A DNA stretch of 64,000 nucleotides from Dillenia suffruticosa (taxonomy: Eukaryota; Streptophyta; Magnoliopsida; Dilleniales; Dilleniaceae). Every line of letters begins with the position of its first letter. Position 1 is the first letter of the stretch. Positions 32,599-44,503 of the stretch are shown here, piece after piece. The position numbers and the translations under genes were made by a program. Location of the stretch: contig JAVTVX010000004.1 in the NCBI GenBank assembly GCA_033439265.1, positions 12,785,701 to 12,849,700 of the forward strand. Direction: 5' to 3'. Under the pieces are notes generated by a model. The model was given only the letters and a program-made list of their open reading frames with translations. It did not search any database and was not told the origin of the DNA.

Positions 32599-34010
32599 CC
32601 ATAATAATATCAGAGTTTGTCTGTGCGTCCTCCTGTGTCATCGCAAACACACGAGCCTGGACCCTAGGCTGCTGTCGCAACGATCCTGGCACTGTATTAC
32701 TCCTGGCTGTAGTCCGAGGAGCGGTAAGAGCTGAGTGCGCAGGTGCCCCCTGCTGGCCTATACCAGACGTACCAGTACGACTCTGTAAAGTCGATCTTCC
32801 TTGACCTAAATCTGGGCAGACACTCCTAACGTGACCTTGCTTCCCATACTAGAAGCAAATAACTGGTACTCTACATGCCCTAAAGGCATGGTTGCTGCTG
32901 TATCTATGGCAGAAGGGCGGTCTCTGTGTAGTAGACTGTGTAGAGACACTAGGGACTGGTATCCCAAAACCCTGTGGTCAAGGTCTCTGTCCCGGTCCTG
33001 CTAGTCTGAAGCTAGAAAAACCTCTGGGATATCTAGAACCTCTACCCCTTTTCGAAAACTGTCCACTCTATGACCCAGTCTTCCTTTTTTAGTGACTCTC
33101 CCTCTGTCTAGCCTCAGCTCAAACAATCTCCTCTGCCCGATATGCTGAATTAATCACCTCTGATAGTGTAAAAGAGAGAGTCACTGTCATATACTTTCTG
33201 ATACTCAGTTAGAGGCCATCTTCAAACTTGAACCTCATCTGAGCTGGTGTAGCCATGTCGGGGACAAAGGCCGTTAGTTGTCTGAGCTCAGTCTCGTACT
33301 CTGAAACTGACCTCGTCCCTAGCATAAATGCAAGAACTCCGTCCTCATCCGGTCCTGCTGGAATGGGGTGAAGTACCTGCGGTTAAACTCTCGTAGAAAG
33401 TCCTCCCACCGTAGGGTCTATGTAGCACTATCACGGATAGCCTCCCACCACGAGAGGGCATCTCTGTCGAGGAGTTTCTCAGCAACTCTCAATCTAAGCT
33501 CCTCTGACAATCCCAAATCCGTAAGGATCCTATGAATCCTGTTGATCCAGTATTTCGCCGCTACGACATCACTGGATCCTGAAAAGTCTGTACATCTGAG
33601 CTACCAAAACTCTTTCACCAACTGCGTAAGCTCGTGGATGCGCCTCAAAATAGTCGACGTCTCATCGGTCGGAGTAGAAACAGAAGGACCGACCACCGAA
33701 GGAGGAACCGATGCCGTAGGAGCAGGTACCGCCGTAGGTGCGGTCGCTGGAGTCTATAGTGGAGGTGGTGGCATCTGCGCCCCATATCTACTGTACCACT
33801 CCTGCCACTGCTTCAAGACATCGAGTGGTGGTAGAGGAATCTTGGCTGTAACAGTTGGTGGAGGTGCTAGGGGTGGCACTGAAGAAGGTACGTGAGTAAA
33901 CGAAGCATCCTCTGGCACTCGTGACACCTCGGGTGCCCTAGGTGTATCAGGCACTAAAAGACCCTCAAGTGATACGAATCTAGTACCCTCCTACCACGTC
34001 TAGGTGACAT
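32599..34010 (-). pseudogene. Tekay/Del-like gag
   Basis: The probable start is Met at 34010 (MSPRRGRR). A frameshift follows within 20 codons. The proline-rich N-terminal part with DVLKQWQEWYSRYG is at 33754-33954, and broken capsid sequence follows. Near 32830-32850 the knuckle reads CF*YGKQGHVRSVC, with a stop and Tyr in place of the second zinc Cys. The C-terminal tail ends VFAMTQEDAQTNSDIIMG, the conserved run-up to protease in chromoviruses. Gag would bind and package element RNA; this copy is broken. Confidence 0.7.
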
Positions 34011-34290
34011 AATTCTACGAAAAGTATACATTTTTATTATATAGAAATCAAGAATTAGGGTTAGTCGCTCCGTAACTAACCTCCTAAAAAAATGAACTAT
34101 AATTCAAAGCATTTGAATGCGAAATAACAGATTAGATGTGTTATGTATCCAACTCCATAAAATAGATGAACTTATATGGCTATGGCCAAATATGGAACTT
34201 TAAATGACTGTACGAAACTCTCTAATACATTGAGAACTTTTCATATACTTGGGAAGACTTTTACTATTATCTTTTCTCTAACCTAGACGC

Positions 34291-34302
34291 TCTGATACCA
34301 GA
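34291..34302 (-). promoter_or_regulatory. primer-binding site, initiator Met-tRNA
   Basis: TGGTATCAGAGC on the minus strand lies seven bases inside the LTR end at 34310. Confidence 0.85.
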
Positions 34303-34309
34303 AAAACTG

Positions 34310-37300
34310 TCGCGCCCTGAACTGGGGTCGTGAGCAACCGCCCGTAGCCCTGAATGCCGACTGTATTTTTACAGAAAATTGGGTAGAACCTCTCCATAAA
34401 TCAGAGGTTTCTATGTATAAATAAATCTGTATAATTTAAAATCAACCTGTATATAAAATAAAATGGTCATCCCGACCTCACAACAACCTACCAGCCACAA
34501 CAAACATCCAGAACAACGCCAGCTATATAAATTTCCAATAATCCTAGCCATAGACCTCTACTATCATTCCCAACGAGAGTATGAGCAGTCGCCACACCGA
34601 GCGGGCCTAAAGTTTATACAAATATACAACAAATTTCCCAAGTAGAAAGTTTAAACACTTACAGATGCCTTAATATAAGTAAAATGAACCAAAACGAGAG
34701 TTATGCACACAACTGCCCATAAGTTATATAGTTATCCCATAATATACACGGCTAACTACGGATCTCAATATCATGACCGCGCAGGGTCGAAACAAAGTAC
34801 GAAATTCATATTTCAAATTTAACTTAAAACTCACCGTCGTAAATACCAAATCTCAGGGTATACTATCAAACCCTCTAGAGCCTGAAATGTCGCTCTCTCA
34901 CAAAAATTCTGTCTGAGGAAGGAAAAGAGAGGGGTGAGTATCATGGGAAGATACCCAGTGAGTGAGGGGGATAATATCAAGTATAAATAGTATGGGTGAA
35001 CCATTTGACTGTCAAATAACATTATTTAAAACAAAAATTTACATTTCGCAGCAAAATATAATATGTTCAGCAATTTGAAATCATTTAATCAATCACACGA
35101 TACAAGCATGTATGCATCCATTTAAAAATCAAATAATAGTAGAGCAAGCCAAAGATAATTCTGGCAAAGGTCAACCATGACCAAAGATAGACGCATCGAG
35201 GGGTTTTATTATACATAAGCTTTAAAATCGCTCTCTACCCAAACGTTGGCCATGAGTTTGCTGAAGCTAACTCATTATCGTGTATAGGACCCCGCCCGGT
35301 GCTAGACAGTGGTGTCATACTCGTCCTCCCCCATCGTGGGTTCAACTGGTCGGGCGTATAGCCATTAGAATCAATGACATTTGTGGATACCTCCTACGGA
35401 AGCGTATCCGGACAACCCGTACCTCTACAAATGCCCTTCGTAGTTGTGGAATCATCAATGTCATCATCATAGTATCACAAGGGCGTAACGTCCCACAAGA
35501 AAAAATCATATCATGCATAACTAGTGGGCATCCAACCCACATAGTTTATCAAAGCATTTGAAATCCGTATGCCAATACATTTCATCAAATTATTTCAAAA
35601 CTGCATCCCAATGCAACCGTAAAAAGGAATTTATCAATTTTCAAGTAATAACACAATTTTTGTTCCATGTCAAACCATGGATCCATAGTTATCGTAAACA
35701 TAATTTAAGACACTTCAGTAATCACAAAATAGATTTTAATATCATACGTCAAGTCAATGCATATAAAAAGCATGTTTTATCAAAAACACGGCAGAAAACA
35801 CGTTTCACTATTTCATGCAAGAGATTAGAGTTCCACTCACATTTCTAGAGAGGGTGATCACTCCCTATTTTTTTCAATTCAATCCAATTAACTCCTCGAA
35901 TCTCCAAAAGACAAACCTAATCAATCATCACAATTTAATATCAAATAAAGGTCTAATATGGGATTTTAAATTTTTCTTTCAAATCTATTACAACTTTAAT
36001 TGACACAATCCCCTTTCTAGATTCCCGTTTCATCACTTTCGAATCATTTGGCTTACCAATGATCAATTTTCCAATATTTCTCATTTTCTCTAATTTTTCT
36101 CGAATTTAACATTATATAGTTTCCGATTCTAAATTTCCACCTCATTTCGACAAACTTAATTCAAATATTGAAATAATTGTATTTTTCTCACCTAGGGTTT
36201 CTTTGATCTCAGACCTAGCTTTCATTCGCCCGTCGAACTGATCTAAACCTTGTAATATTTCCAAATTTGAAACAAGATTAGCAACTAATTAAATTACTAA
36301 ACGCTAAACCCTAGAATTACATCCAATTATAGTCGTTACCTACAGTAAAGAAGATGCAGATGAACTCTTCAAGGGAACAGCTAGTCGGGGCCTCGCAGGC
36401 TGTCGTAGGCTCGTGGGCCAATGGGCTGGTGGGCTGGCGGGCTAGCCTGCTGGTGGGCTTGCTGGCCGCAGTGGGCTTCGCGGGCCACAGTGGGCTCGCG
36501 GGTCAGCAATGGGTTTCGAGGCCTGGCGGGCGCTCACAGGCTAGGGCTCGCGCTTGCGAGCCGGAGTGCTCACGCTCGTGAGCTGGAGGGCTCACGCTCG
36601 CGAGCTGGAGCGCTCGTGGGCTGGAGCGCTCACATGCTAGGGCTCGTGGGAGGTTTGCAGTCGCGCGCTCACGGGCAAAGGCACGCGCTCGCGAGAGGAT
36701 CGTGCGCGCACATGTAGGGGGTCGCGCGCTAGGCTCGCAAAGTGGGTTACGCTCTTGCTGGGATGCGCTCGTGCTCTTGCTTGGATTGCATAACTCACGG
36801 GAGATCGCACGCTGGGCTCGCGCAGTGGGTTGCGCACTGTGCAGAGGAGGAAGGTGCTATTCGCGGGATATCGCGTGCTGGGCTCGCGTGGGAAGGATCG
36901 CGCTGGGGCGGAGGAGCTGCCCTCGCGGGAAGGCTTGCGGCGGCAGCGATTGCGGGAGGAAGGCAAGGCGGTGGGGGCTGCGACGATGCAGAAAGGGAGC
37001 GGTTGCGGGAGAGGAAGAGACGGAGTGAGAGAGAGAGGAAGAGAGAGAGAGAGAGAGAAAGAAGAAGAGATTAGGGCTTTTTTAGCCCTAATCCAATTTG
37101 GGTTTTTTTTTCCTTTTCTTTTCTTTTATCATCGTTATTATTATTATTATTATTATTATTGTTATTATTATTATTATATATATTCATTTTACCCTAATTT
37201 TCACGATACGTTAAGAATTTAAATACACTAAAAATTCAATTTAAATACCCCAAAATCAAAAATCAATATAAATAATTAAAATTTCTCGTACAAAAATATG

Positions 37301-37322
37301 GCATCACAGAGTCGGCGTTACA
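34310..37322 (-). repeat. 5' LTR of Tekay/Del-like gypsy
   Basis: It is 3013 bp, starts TGTAACGCCGACTCTGTG on the minus strand at 37322 and ends CAGGGCGCGACA at 34310. It includes a GC-rich block (36380-36990), a (GA)n tract (37021-37068) and a (TTA)n tract (37132-37180). Long open frames on both strands of the GC-rich block are compositional. Confidence 0.85.
36400..36990. repeat. GC-rich low-complexity island in LTR
   Basis: It is dominated by repeats of GCTGGAG, GCTCGCG and GGGCT words in an otherwise AT-rich region. The equivalent place in the second gypsy's LTRs (45120-45470, 53360-53790) is also GC-rich with GCGCGC and AGCCCGC words on the opposite strand, as expected from its opposite orientation. 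Confidence 0.75.
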
Positions 37323-37718
37323 TTTTGCATATGGTACAAGATAATAAGAAGGTGACTTGTCTTCTTACCAAATACTGACAATAAAATAAAATAAATAAGT
37401 AACCTATTTTAACAAAATTCTTTAATCCACGAAAACTAAGAAAAAGATTTGCTTTCTTCCCAAATAATTACAACAATCAAAGTAAGTAACTTCAATAAGA
37501 AAAGTTGTGGGGGTGAGAGAGGATTGAACTCTAGACTTCAGGATCACTCCTACGCACTAGCCAATTGGAGCACTACACCCACATGTTTTACGGTACTGAA
37601 TATAAGAAAAACATTTGTTTTCTTACCAAAAATTAACAATAAAATAAATAACTAGATTGGATTAGCAAAATTCTTTAATCCATGAAAATTAACAAAAATA
37701 TATGTTTTCTTCCTACAT
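37323..37718. repeat. tandem repeat units 2 and 3
   Basis: Unit 2 (37333-37591, 259 bp) starts GGTACAAGATAATAAG. Unit 3 (from 37592) starts GGTACTGAATATAAG and is cut by the CACTA terminus at 37719. Both share ATTAACAATAAAATAAATAA-like and AGCAAAATTCTTTAATCC-like words with unit 1. The gypsy split unit 1 from unit 2. Confidence 0.75.
37508..37582 (-). ncRNA. tRNA-shaped module in tandem repeat unit 2
   Basis: This 75-nt minus-strand segment starts GTGGGTG and ends CCCCCAC, giving a 7-bp acceptor-like stem with one mismatch. It has an A-box-like CAATTGGCTAGTGC and a T arm AGAG-TTCAATC-CTCT with a canonical T loop. The anticodon arm is degenerate, so it is not a working tRNA gene. It may be the head of a tRNA-derived SINE or a tRNA relic amplified inside the repeat. 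Confidence 0.4.
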
Positions 37719-37739
37719 CACTACTAGAAAGTTGGGCTT

Positions 37740-37990
37740 CAGCGACGGATAAATAGCGTCGGAAAATAATCCGTCGGTAATACCGACGAATTGCCGAGGG
37801 ATTGTCGTCGGGCCTCGTAGCTCAGAATCTGCGACCGATTTCTATGGGATTTGTTAATAAATTTACCGACGGATAAATTTCCGTCGGTAATTTTATTGTT
37901 AAAACGGTAGTTACATATGCGGAAGGCTTTACCAATGGAATGGTTGTGAAACACTGATGGAATTTACCGACGGATATTTTATCCACTGTA
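37740..37990 (+). repeat. CACTA left subterminal repeats
   Basis: Repeated words AGCGACGGAT, AATCCGTCGG, ACCGACGAAT, TTACCGACGGAT and TTCCGTCGG occur in both orientations. These are the expected transposase binding sites. Confidence 0.85.
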
Positions 37991-39836
37991 TTCCGTCAGT
38001 GATAATAATTAAGGCTAATAACTTAGACAGATTGTCCCCATTTCCTTCGTGCGTGTTTATGTCCCTCCCTCAACTGTCACCGTCTGTGGTCAGGAGGTTC
38101 TTCGTGAGCTACGACATCGGTCGTCCTGAGCTTCAGCGTCACCTTTGGCATCGCCGTGGGCCGTCGTCAGGTTTGTCTCACAATCTGCCTCTGTTTGTCG
38201 GTGTTTGTGAATGCTACATTAGGGTTTCCATGTGCAAAGGGTGTATTGTCCTTCCCCTCCCTGTGTATGTTTTGATTGTAACAATGTCGTACTGAATTTG
38301 CTTCCCCCATTTTTTCCATCTTGCTTTGAAGTGTGTTCTTTCTGAATCTGTGAGAAATGTCTTCATTATTTCTCGAGTGATTTTGCAATTTCCATTAATC
38401 TATGGCGTAAGCTTCAGGTTTGTGCTCCTCTGGTTTATATTTTTTTCCCAAATAAAATCAATTTTGTTTATTCTTTTTTTCGGATGAATTGTGCATGCAC
38501 TTGATTGAGTACACAAAAACCTAAATTTCATCTTTACTTTTCCCCCAAACCAGAATTAATGTGTTCTTTACAACATTGTGCTATCAATGTGATTTCTCCG
38601 CTCCAACATTTCATCACTGTAAAATGTTAAGAAATTTGTGTTGCCGGTTGCATAAATTTATGTTGTTGATTGTATTTCATTCAGAAAAAAGGGAACAACT
38701 TGGCCGGAAAGTATTTCTTTTTCTTTGAACTTGAGTTTTGGATATTAATGGTTTTAATTAGCATTTTGTTTCTTTGTTCTTATTGGATTTTCATCACTGT
38801 AAATTGTTAAGAAAATGTCTCTGCTTTGCATTTTATTTGATTTTTTCCATTGTATTTTCTTTGCAGGTTTATTTGCCAAGAGTGGTAGCTTTTTTATTCA
38901 TTTGCTTTATCGGAGGTAATTTGAAAATTTTCTAACAGATAAAAATATATATGTTTATAGATGTATGTGTTCTGTTTGCTATTTTGCTTGAGATATTAGG
39001 TGGTTTTTTTTTTGGTTTTTTGTTTGGCTTATTGTAATGTTGTTATAAATGCATAACCCATCCAAATGAATACTAACCTGGGGTTGAGTCTGACTAATAT
39101 GCAATCATGGCTTAGTGTCCCTCCTAACAAGCCTAATAAAACAAGAAAAAACACCCTTTTTTCTATTTTTCTTATTCATTTTTTTAATCTTTTTAATTTT
39201 ATTTAATTTATTTGGTTACAGTATCAATATAAATATCTCCCACACAATCATAAATTTTAATGTTATTGTATTTACTTTATCTTTATTTAATATTTTCACG
39301 CGTTAGAATTCTCTTTATTTTATCTTTATTTTATTTTATTTAATATAAATTGATAAGAACTAAGATGACTAAAAGGACCAAATACCCCTCCAGCTACAGT
39401 GGTACACAACCTTTGTTTCAGGTAATCATCATTTTCATGCTTTATTTTCCTTCCATATCTCCCAACATATCATTCTGTATGTCTCTCTCTCTCTCTCTTG
39501 CTCTCCCTTTTCTCTTGCTTGCTAGTAATGTACTAGGTAATTTTACTTTTTTCAGATATGTCTCATTAAGTTTTAAAAAAGATTATGCAGCCTAAAAAGA
39601 GCCAGACTTAGGTTAATTCCCTTCTCTGTGTTAGATTGTAAGTTCTTTTCAAACCCCTCTCTGTTATTTTATTTTACGTCATTCTCTCTTTTTTCATAGG
39701 CACAATGCTATATGAATTGGCAGTTAACATAGAGGCATTAGGATTAACATTTTTTTCATACGTTACTTCATTAACATACACCGCGTAAAAGTCAATTTTC
39801 TAAATCTTTAATTGTTTATACAGTTTATCCTTGCAA
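37991..39836 (+). other. CACTA leader region
   Basis: This is AT-rich DNA between the left terminus and the Tnp2 start. It is probably promoter, untranslated leader and intron: CAG acceptor-like ends occur at 38863-38866 and 39829-39832. Short frames at 37957-38295, 39115-39306 and 39350-39595 have no support. Confidence 0.4.
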
Positions 39837-42800
39837 ATGGGATCCAATGATCATAGTTGGATATATCGTCGTTTAGCCAATGGATACTTGAGAGACGAAT
39901 TTGTGGAGGGGGTGAATGACTTCTTGAACTTCGCATATTCTCAACATAACTTAATGGATGGATTTAACATTAGATGTCCTTGTAAGAAATGTTAGAATCA
40001 AAAATTTCTTAGTCGAGATGGTGTTGCGGTCCACTTGTTCTCAAAAGGGTTTGTGAATGGTTACAGCATATGGGATTGTCATGGAGAACTCAGAAATAGA
40101 GAATCAAATGAGGGACAATCATCTAGAGATGGACAGGATGCTGAGGCTCCTTATAGATCCATGATTTTGGATGGCTTTGGCCCTCAAGTTGAATGGAGTT
40201 GTAATTATGATTCTACTAATAAAGACAATAACGAGGAACCGAATCCTGATGCGGTATGTTTTTATGACTTGTTGAAAAAGGCTGTAGAACCATTATGGAA
40301 TGGGTGCAAAATGCAGACAACGTTGTCTGCAGTGACACAATTGTTGAATTGCAAGTTAGAGTTCAACATGAGTCAGGCATGTTATGATCGCATGAATGCG
40401 ATTATATAAAGTATGTTACCCGAAAATTCAAATTTGACAAGCAATTTTTATAGAGCAAAGAAGATATTAAAAAAACTTGGGCTTGGGTCTGAGAAGATTA
40501 ATGTTTGTGAAAATTATTGTATGTTATATTATTAGGAATATGGGAATAGGACCGATTGTGTGGTATGTGGTCATCCTCGATATAAGCCAAGAATAGTTGG
40601 TTGTCGAAGATGGAGTCGGTACCATACAAGGTATTACGATACCTGCCTCTAACACCAAGACTTCAAAGGCTTTACATGTCAAGAGCAACATCAGAGCACA
40701 TGCTTGGCATTTTAGAAATCAAGGTACTGATGATGATCTAGTTACTCACCCGGCCCATAGTGAAGCTTGGAAGCATTTTGATTGTGCTCATCCATCCTTC
40801 ACGTCTGAATGTCGAAATGTGCGTTTAGGGTTTTTAACTGATGGCTTTAACCCTTTTGGTCAATCAAACATTCCTTACTCTTGCTGGCCAGTATTTACCA
40901 TTGTTTACAATTTGCCGCCCTTGATGTGTATGAAGCAGCCATTCATTTTCCTAAGTCTTATTATCCCGGGACCAAAAAATCCGAATAAACAAATTAATGT
41001 ATTTTTGAGACCTTTAATTGAAGAATTGAAAATTTTATGGTTTGAAGGTGTTAACACGTATGATATTTCAAGAAAGCAAAATTTTCAGATGAGGGCAGCA
41101 CTTCTATGGACAATCAATGATTTTTCGGCTTATGCGATGTTGTCAGGATGGAGCACTCATGGGAAGTTAGCATGCTCGTATTGCATGGAGTATCAAAGTC
41201 ATTTTTTCTCAGTAATAGTTGAAAAACTTCATATTTTGATTGTCATCGTCGATTTCTTCCGATTAATCATCCTTATCGTAAGCAAAGAGATAAATTTCAA
41301 AAAAGAAGGATGAGCCTTCGCCTTAACTATCCAGTGAAGAGATGTTTTATCGAGTGTCTTATTTACCTGATATTTTGTTTGGTATTAATTGTGAGAAACA
41401 GATTATTCTAGGTTTTGGAATCGATCACAACTGGATAAAAAGAAGTATATTCTGGGAGTTGTTATATTGGAGAACACTTCTTATTCGGCATAATTTGGAT
41501 GTGATGCATATTGAGAAAAATGTGTTTGATAATGTCTTTAACACGGTTATGGATGTTAAAGGAAAAACAAAGGACAATGTTAAGGGGAGACTTGATTTCG
41601 GGTTGTATTACAGACGCCCTGATTTAGAATTGAAAGTAATTAATGGGAGGACTTGGAAGCCTCAAGATTCGTACACATTAAATAAAAATCAAGTATTGAA
41701 GGTTTGTCGATGGGTAAAAAATTTGAAGTTCCCTGATAGATATGCTTTAAATTTGGCTCGATCTGTAAGTATAGAGAAATACAATTTTTATGGGATGAAG
41801 AGTCATGATTGTCACATATTTATACAGAGATTGATCCCTATTGCATTTCGCGGCTTTCTGCCTAACGCTGTTGGGGATGCTCTTACCGAACTCAATCATT
41901 TCTTCAGAGACTTATGTGCGACTGAGTTGCATATGACACATATGGAGTTGTTAGATAGAAATATAGTTGAGACGTTATGCAAACTTGAGAAAATATTCCC
42001 GCCATCATTCTTTGATAGTATGGAGCACTTGCCAATTCACTTGGCTTACGAAGTAAAGGTCGGAGGACCTGTTCAATATAGATGGATGTACCCATTTGAG
42101 AGGTATTGTTTTGCCTTATCTCAAATTGACATTATAGATTCATATTCCAATTTTAGTGAATTTTTTTTTAGGTGTATGCCTCGATTGAAAAAGAAAACAT
42201 AAAACTGAGCACGCATTAAAGGTTCCATTTGTGAGGACTATATAATGGAGGAGATTTCAATATTTTGCTCCTATTTTGAAACCCATGTTGAGACAAGGTT
42301 GAACCGAGTTCCTCAAAATGATGATGGGGGAGCTGCTTAATCGCTAGGGAGATTATCTATATTTTCTCTCTCAGGTAGACCACTTGAGGGAAGTGTTCGG
42401 AGATTTCTAACTAAAAAAGAATACAAGGCTGCAGTAATATATGTCTTATTGAATTGTATCGAGCTTAATGAGTATATACAGTACGTATGTTCATAACCTT
42501 TTACATTTCACATCCATTGCAAGGCAAAAAGTCATGACATCTTATATCATTTCTTTTAATAAGATATATGATATTGTTTTTAGGCAACATATTTCAAATA
42601 TTACTGAAGAGGAACTAGAGAGAAAACGTGAACAAGAATTTGACAGTTGGTTGAGGAGATTTGTAAGTACAACATTGACTTTCCTATTATTGACTAATTT
42701 CTAATATATATGTATATCAATGTTATAGCTAACTAGATTATATTTGTTAATATTTTTAAATAGGTCTCTGATGAAAGCAATTCCGTAAGTAAAAATGTAA

Positions 42801-43430
42801 GAGACATAGCACAAGGGCCATCACGTGCAGTGAAATGTTTCAATGGATATTTTGTGAATAGTTTCAAGTTTCACATATACGAGTATGGACATGATAGATC
42901 AACAATAAATAGCGGCGTATGTGTGAAAGGGAGTTGTTACAATGATTTCGAACGTGATTTCTATGGGATGTTGATTGATATCATTGAGTTGGAGTACTTT
43001 GGATTTGGTAACAATGTCGTCTTATTTAAGTGCATTTGGTATGACACTGAGAGAGGAGTACGGGTGCACCCTTGTCACGGAATTGTTGAACTTAATCATA
43101 AATCAAGACTGCATTCAAATGAGCCTTTTGTTTTGGCCATACAAGCACAACAAGTGTACTATACACCATACCCTTGTAGGAAAAGAGAGAGAAAAGATTG
43201 GTGGGTTGTTTGTAAAACAAAGACTCGAGTATTAGCTAATGATGGTGTTATGCTTCCGATTGTAGATGACATATTTTACCAAGAAGATGAACCATCAATT
43301 CCTTTACTTGTACAGCCGACAACTGAACTTGATGATCCAACTATTCTTATTGGTCCTGATATGGAGGAAGTCAATCCAAATGATATAATGGAAGAACAAC
43401 ATAACATATTGAAAATGTCACCTGATGTTA

Positions 43431-43464
<34 letters not shown>

Positions 43465-43546
43465 AGAAGAAGAAGAGGAAGAGGAAGATGATGAGGATGA
43501 GGAAGAGGAAGAGGAAGATAAAGATTTCGATTCTTCAGAAACATAA
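39837..43546 (+). pseudogene. CACTA Tnp2 transposase
   Basis: Met at 39837 opens a Transpos_assoc domain (SWIYRRLANGYLRDEFVEGV, CPCKKC, VAVHLFSKGFVNGYSIWDCHG). A Transposase_21/TNP2 core follows at 40597-41900 (LGFLTDGFNPFG with the first catalytic Asp, TINDFSAYAMLSGW, HNLDVMHIEKNVFDN). DUF4218 lies at 41790-42110 (KSHDCHIFIQRLIPIAFR, PFERYCF). An intron (42663-42773, GTAAGT to TAG) follows, then DUF4216 (42830-43250: DFYGMLIDIIELEYFG, NEPFVLAIQAQQVYY). The C-terminus is a run of glutamates. The enzyme would cut and join CACTA ends. Breaks: TAG at 39993, stops at 40407 and near 40532, and frameshifts near 40600 and 41315. Confidence 0.85.
43433..43530 (+). repeat. GAA/GAG microsatellite coding poly-glutamate
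   Basis: About 30 near-consecutive Glu/Asp codons end the Tnp2 frame. The long minus-strand poly-serine frame here is its shadow. Confidence 0.9.
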
Positions 43547-43860
43547 CACATTGTCGAAGTTGATGTTGAAGGTGGTGAATGATGACATGTAACTCAGTCA
43601 TTTAGTTTACTTATGTTTTTTCTAATATCAAATGTATTGCATACTAATGTCTTTGGTTTTTATATCTATTCTTTTTTATGTATGATAACATGTGACTCTA
43701 TAGTGCTGGTGAATGATGATATTCGAATCATTTCATATCATTCTATCTTTTCTTTTTTTCAACATTGGCTTATTGTAATTTTGTTAACAAATTCACATTT
43801 GAACATCCTTATGTGATGTTATTAGATATGTATTAAGTAATAAATTTCAAGTGTACGAAA

Positions 43861-44300
43861 ATGGTACGAGGCAGAGGATCTACCTCTAGGGGAAGCTTTA
43901 GGAGAAGCAACGAGAGCGGTTGACGGTCTATAAATACAAGTCATATCCCATTTACCATTATTGTCCCTCAAGCTACCGAAGCCGAAGATGATGGTAAGTG
44001 GGGTCTTCTTCCACTCCATGTAGAGGCCCAAACCGTGGCACCGATGTGCTTGACAATTCAGATGGTCGAATATTTATCGAGCTAGCGAACCATACGTAAG
44101 TCCATTCATACTTGAATTTCCAATTTATAGAGATTGCCTTTTGTAAGTTAACTTTCATTATTTTATTTGAAAATAGGTTTCTTGATCCTAAGGTGGTCTG
44201 TTTTATAACTGAGGACATTAAGAGACATCTCACTAGGGCATGGCCTACTTGGCAGATGGTCCCACAGGAGACAAAAGATGGACTTTGGGAGAAGTTTCAG
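43861..44300 (+). pseudogene. CACTA Transposase_24 gene, 5' exons
   Basis: It begins MVRGRGSTSRGSFRRSNESG, with a stop at 43921. A frameshifted stretch leads to GRIFIELANHT. An 81-bp intron (44096-44176, GTAAGT to AAATAG) joins in frame to FLDPKVVCFITEDIKRHL and WPTWQMVPQETKDGLWEKFQ. This is the N-terminal pattern of plant Transposase_24 (TnpA-like) proteins, DNA-binding partners of Tnp2. The next donor is GTTAGT at 44301. The intron it starts holds the gypsy at 44504, the copia at 56057 and the possible captured segment. Confidence 0.75.
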
Positions 44301-44503
44301 GTTAGTATATATTTGAGAAACTTTATGTTTATTCCTAATGTTGTGACCTTTAAGAGACTATTGCTTGTCCCTGCCGTATGCACATCCAGCATTGTGTGCA
44401 TCAATCTTTCTTTAAGAGACTTTTGTTTAAACATGAATATAAGAAATGAGTTGCAGTTTCAAGTTTGTCTTGTTAAAAATAAGGAGGGGTAATTTGTTAT
44501 AGT

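Larger units (their letters stand above)
30208..37322 (-). mobile_element. Tekay/Del-like Ty3/gypsy with internal deletion
   Basis: The element is flanked by the perfect 5-bp duplication TTTTG (30203-30207 and 37323-37327). Minus-strand order is 5' LTR (34310-37322), primer-binding site, gag, spacer, protease, partial RT, and a 3' LTR missing its start (30208-31477). The junction at about 31477 removes the rest of RT, RNase H, integrase, chromodomain and the first part of the 3' LTR. Protein sequence is of the chromodomain Tekay/Del type by eye. Confidence 0.85.

Noticed and set aside
36354-37222. Overlapping long frames on both strands
   Set aside because: They lie in a GC-rich repeat block inside a gypsy LTR, where stop codons are rare by composition; no motif is present. 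The same holds for 45049-45450 and 53335-53746.
37508-37582. A working tRNA gene
   Set aside because: T arm and ends fit, but the anticodon stem-loop cannot be formed properly and the second copy (30113-30197) is 85 nt and diverged.
37740-37990. CRISPR-like array from regularly repeated short words
   Set aside because: The repeats are short, irregularly spaced, in both orientations and adjacent to a CACTA terminus; this is plant nuclear DNA.
39115-39595. Small hydrophobic frames before Tnp2
   Set aside because: T-rich intron or leader sequence of the CACTA; no start context or motif.
43276-43551. Minus-strand poly-serine frame
   Set aside because: Shadow of the GAA/GAG run that ends the plus-strand Tnp2 frame.
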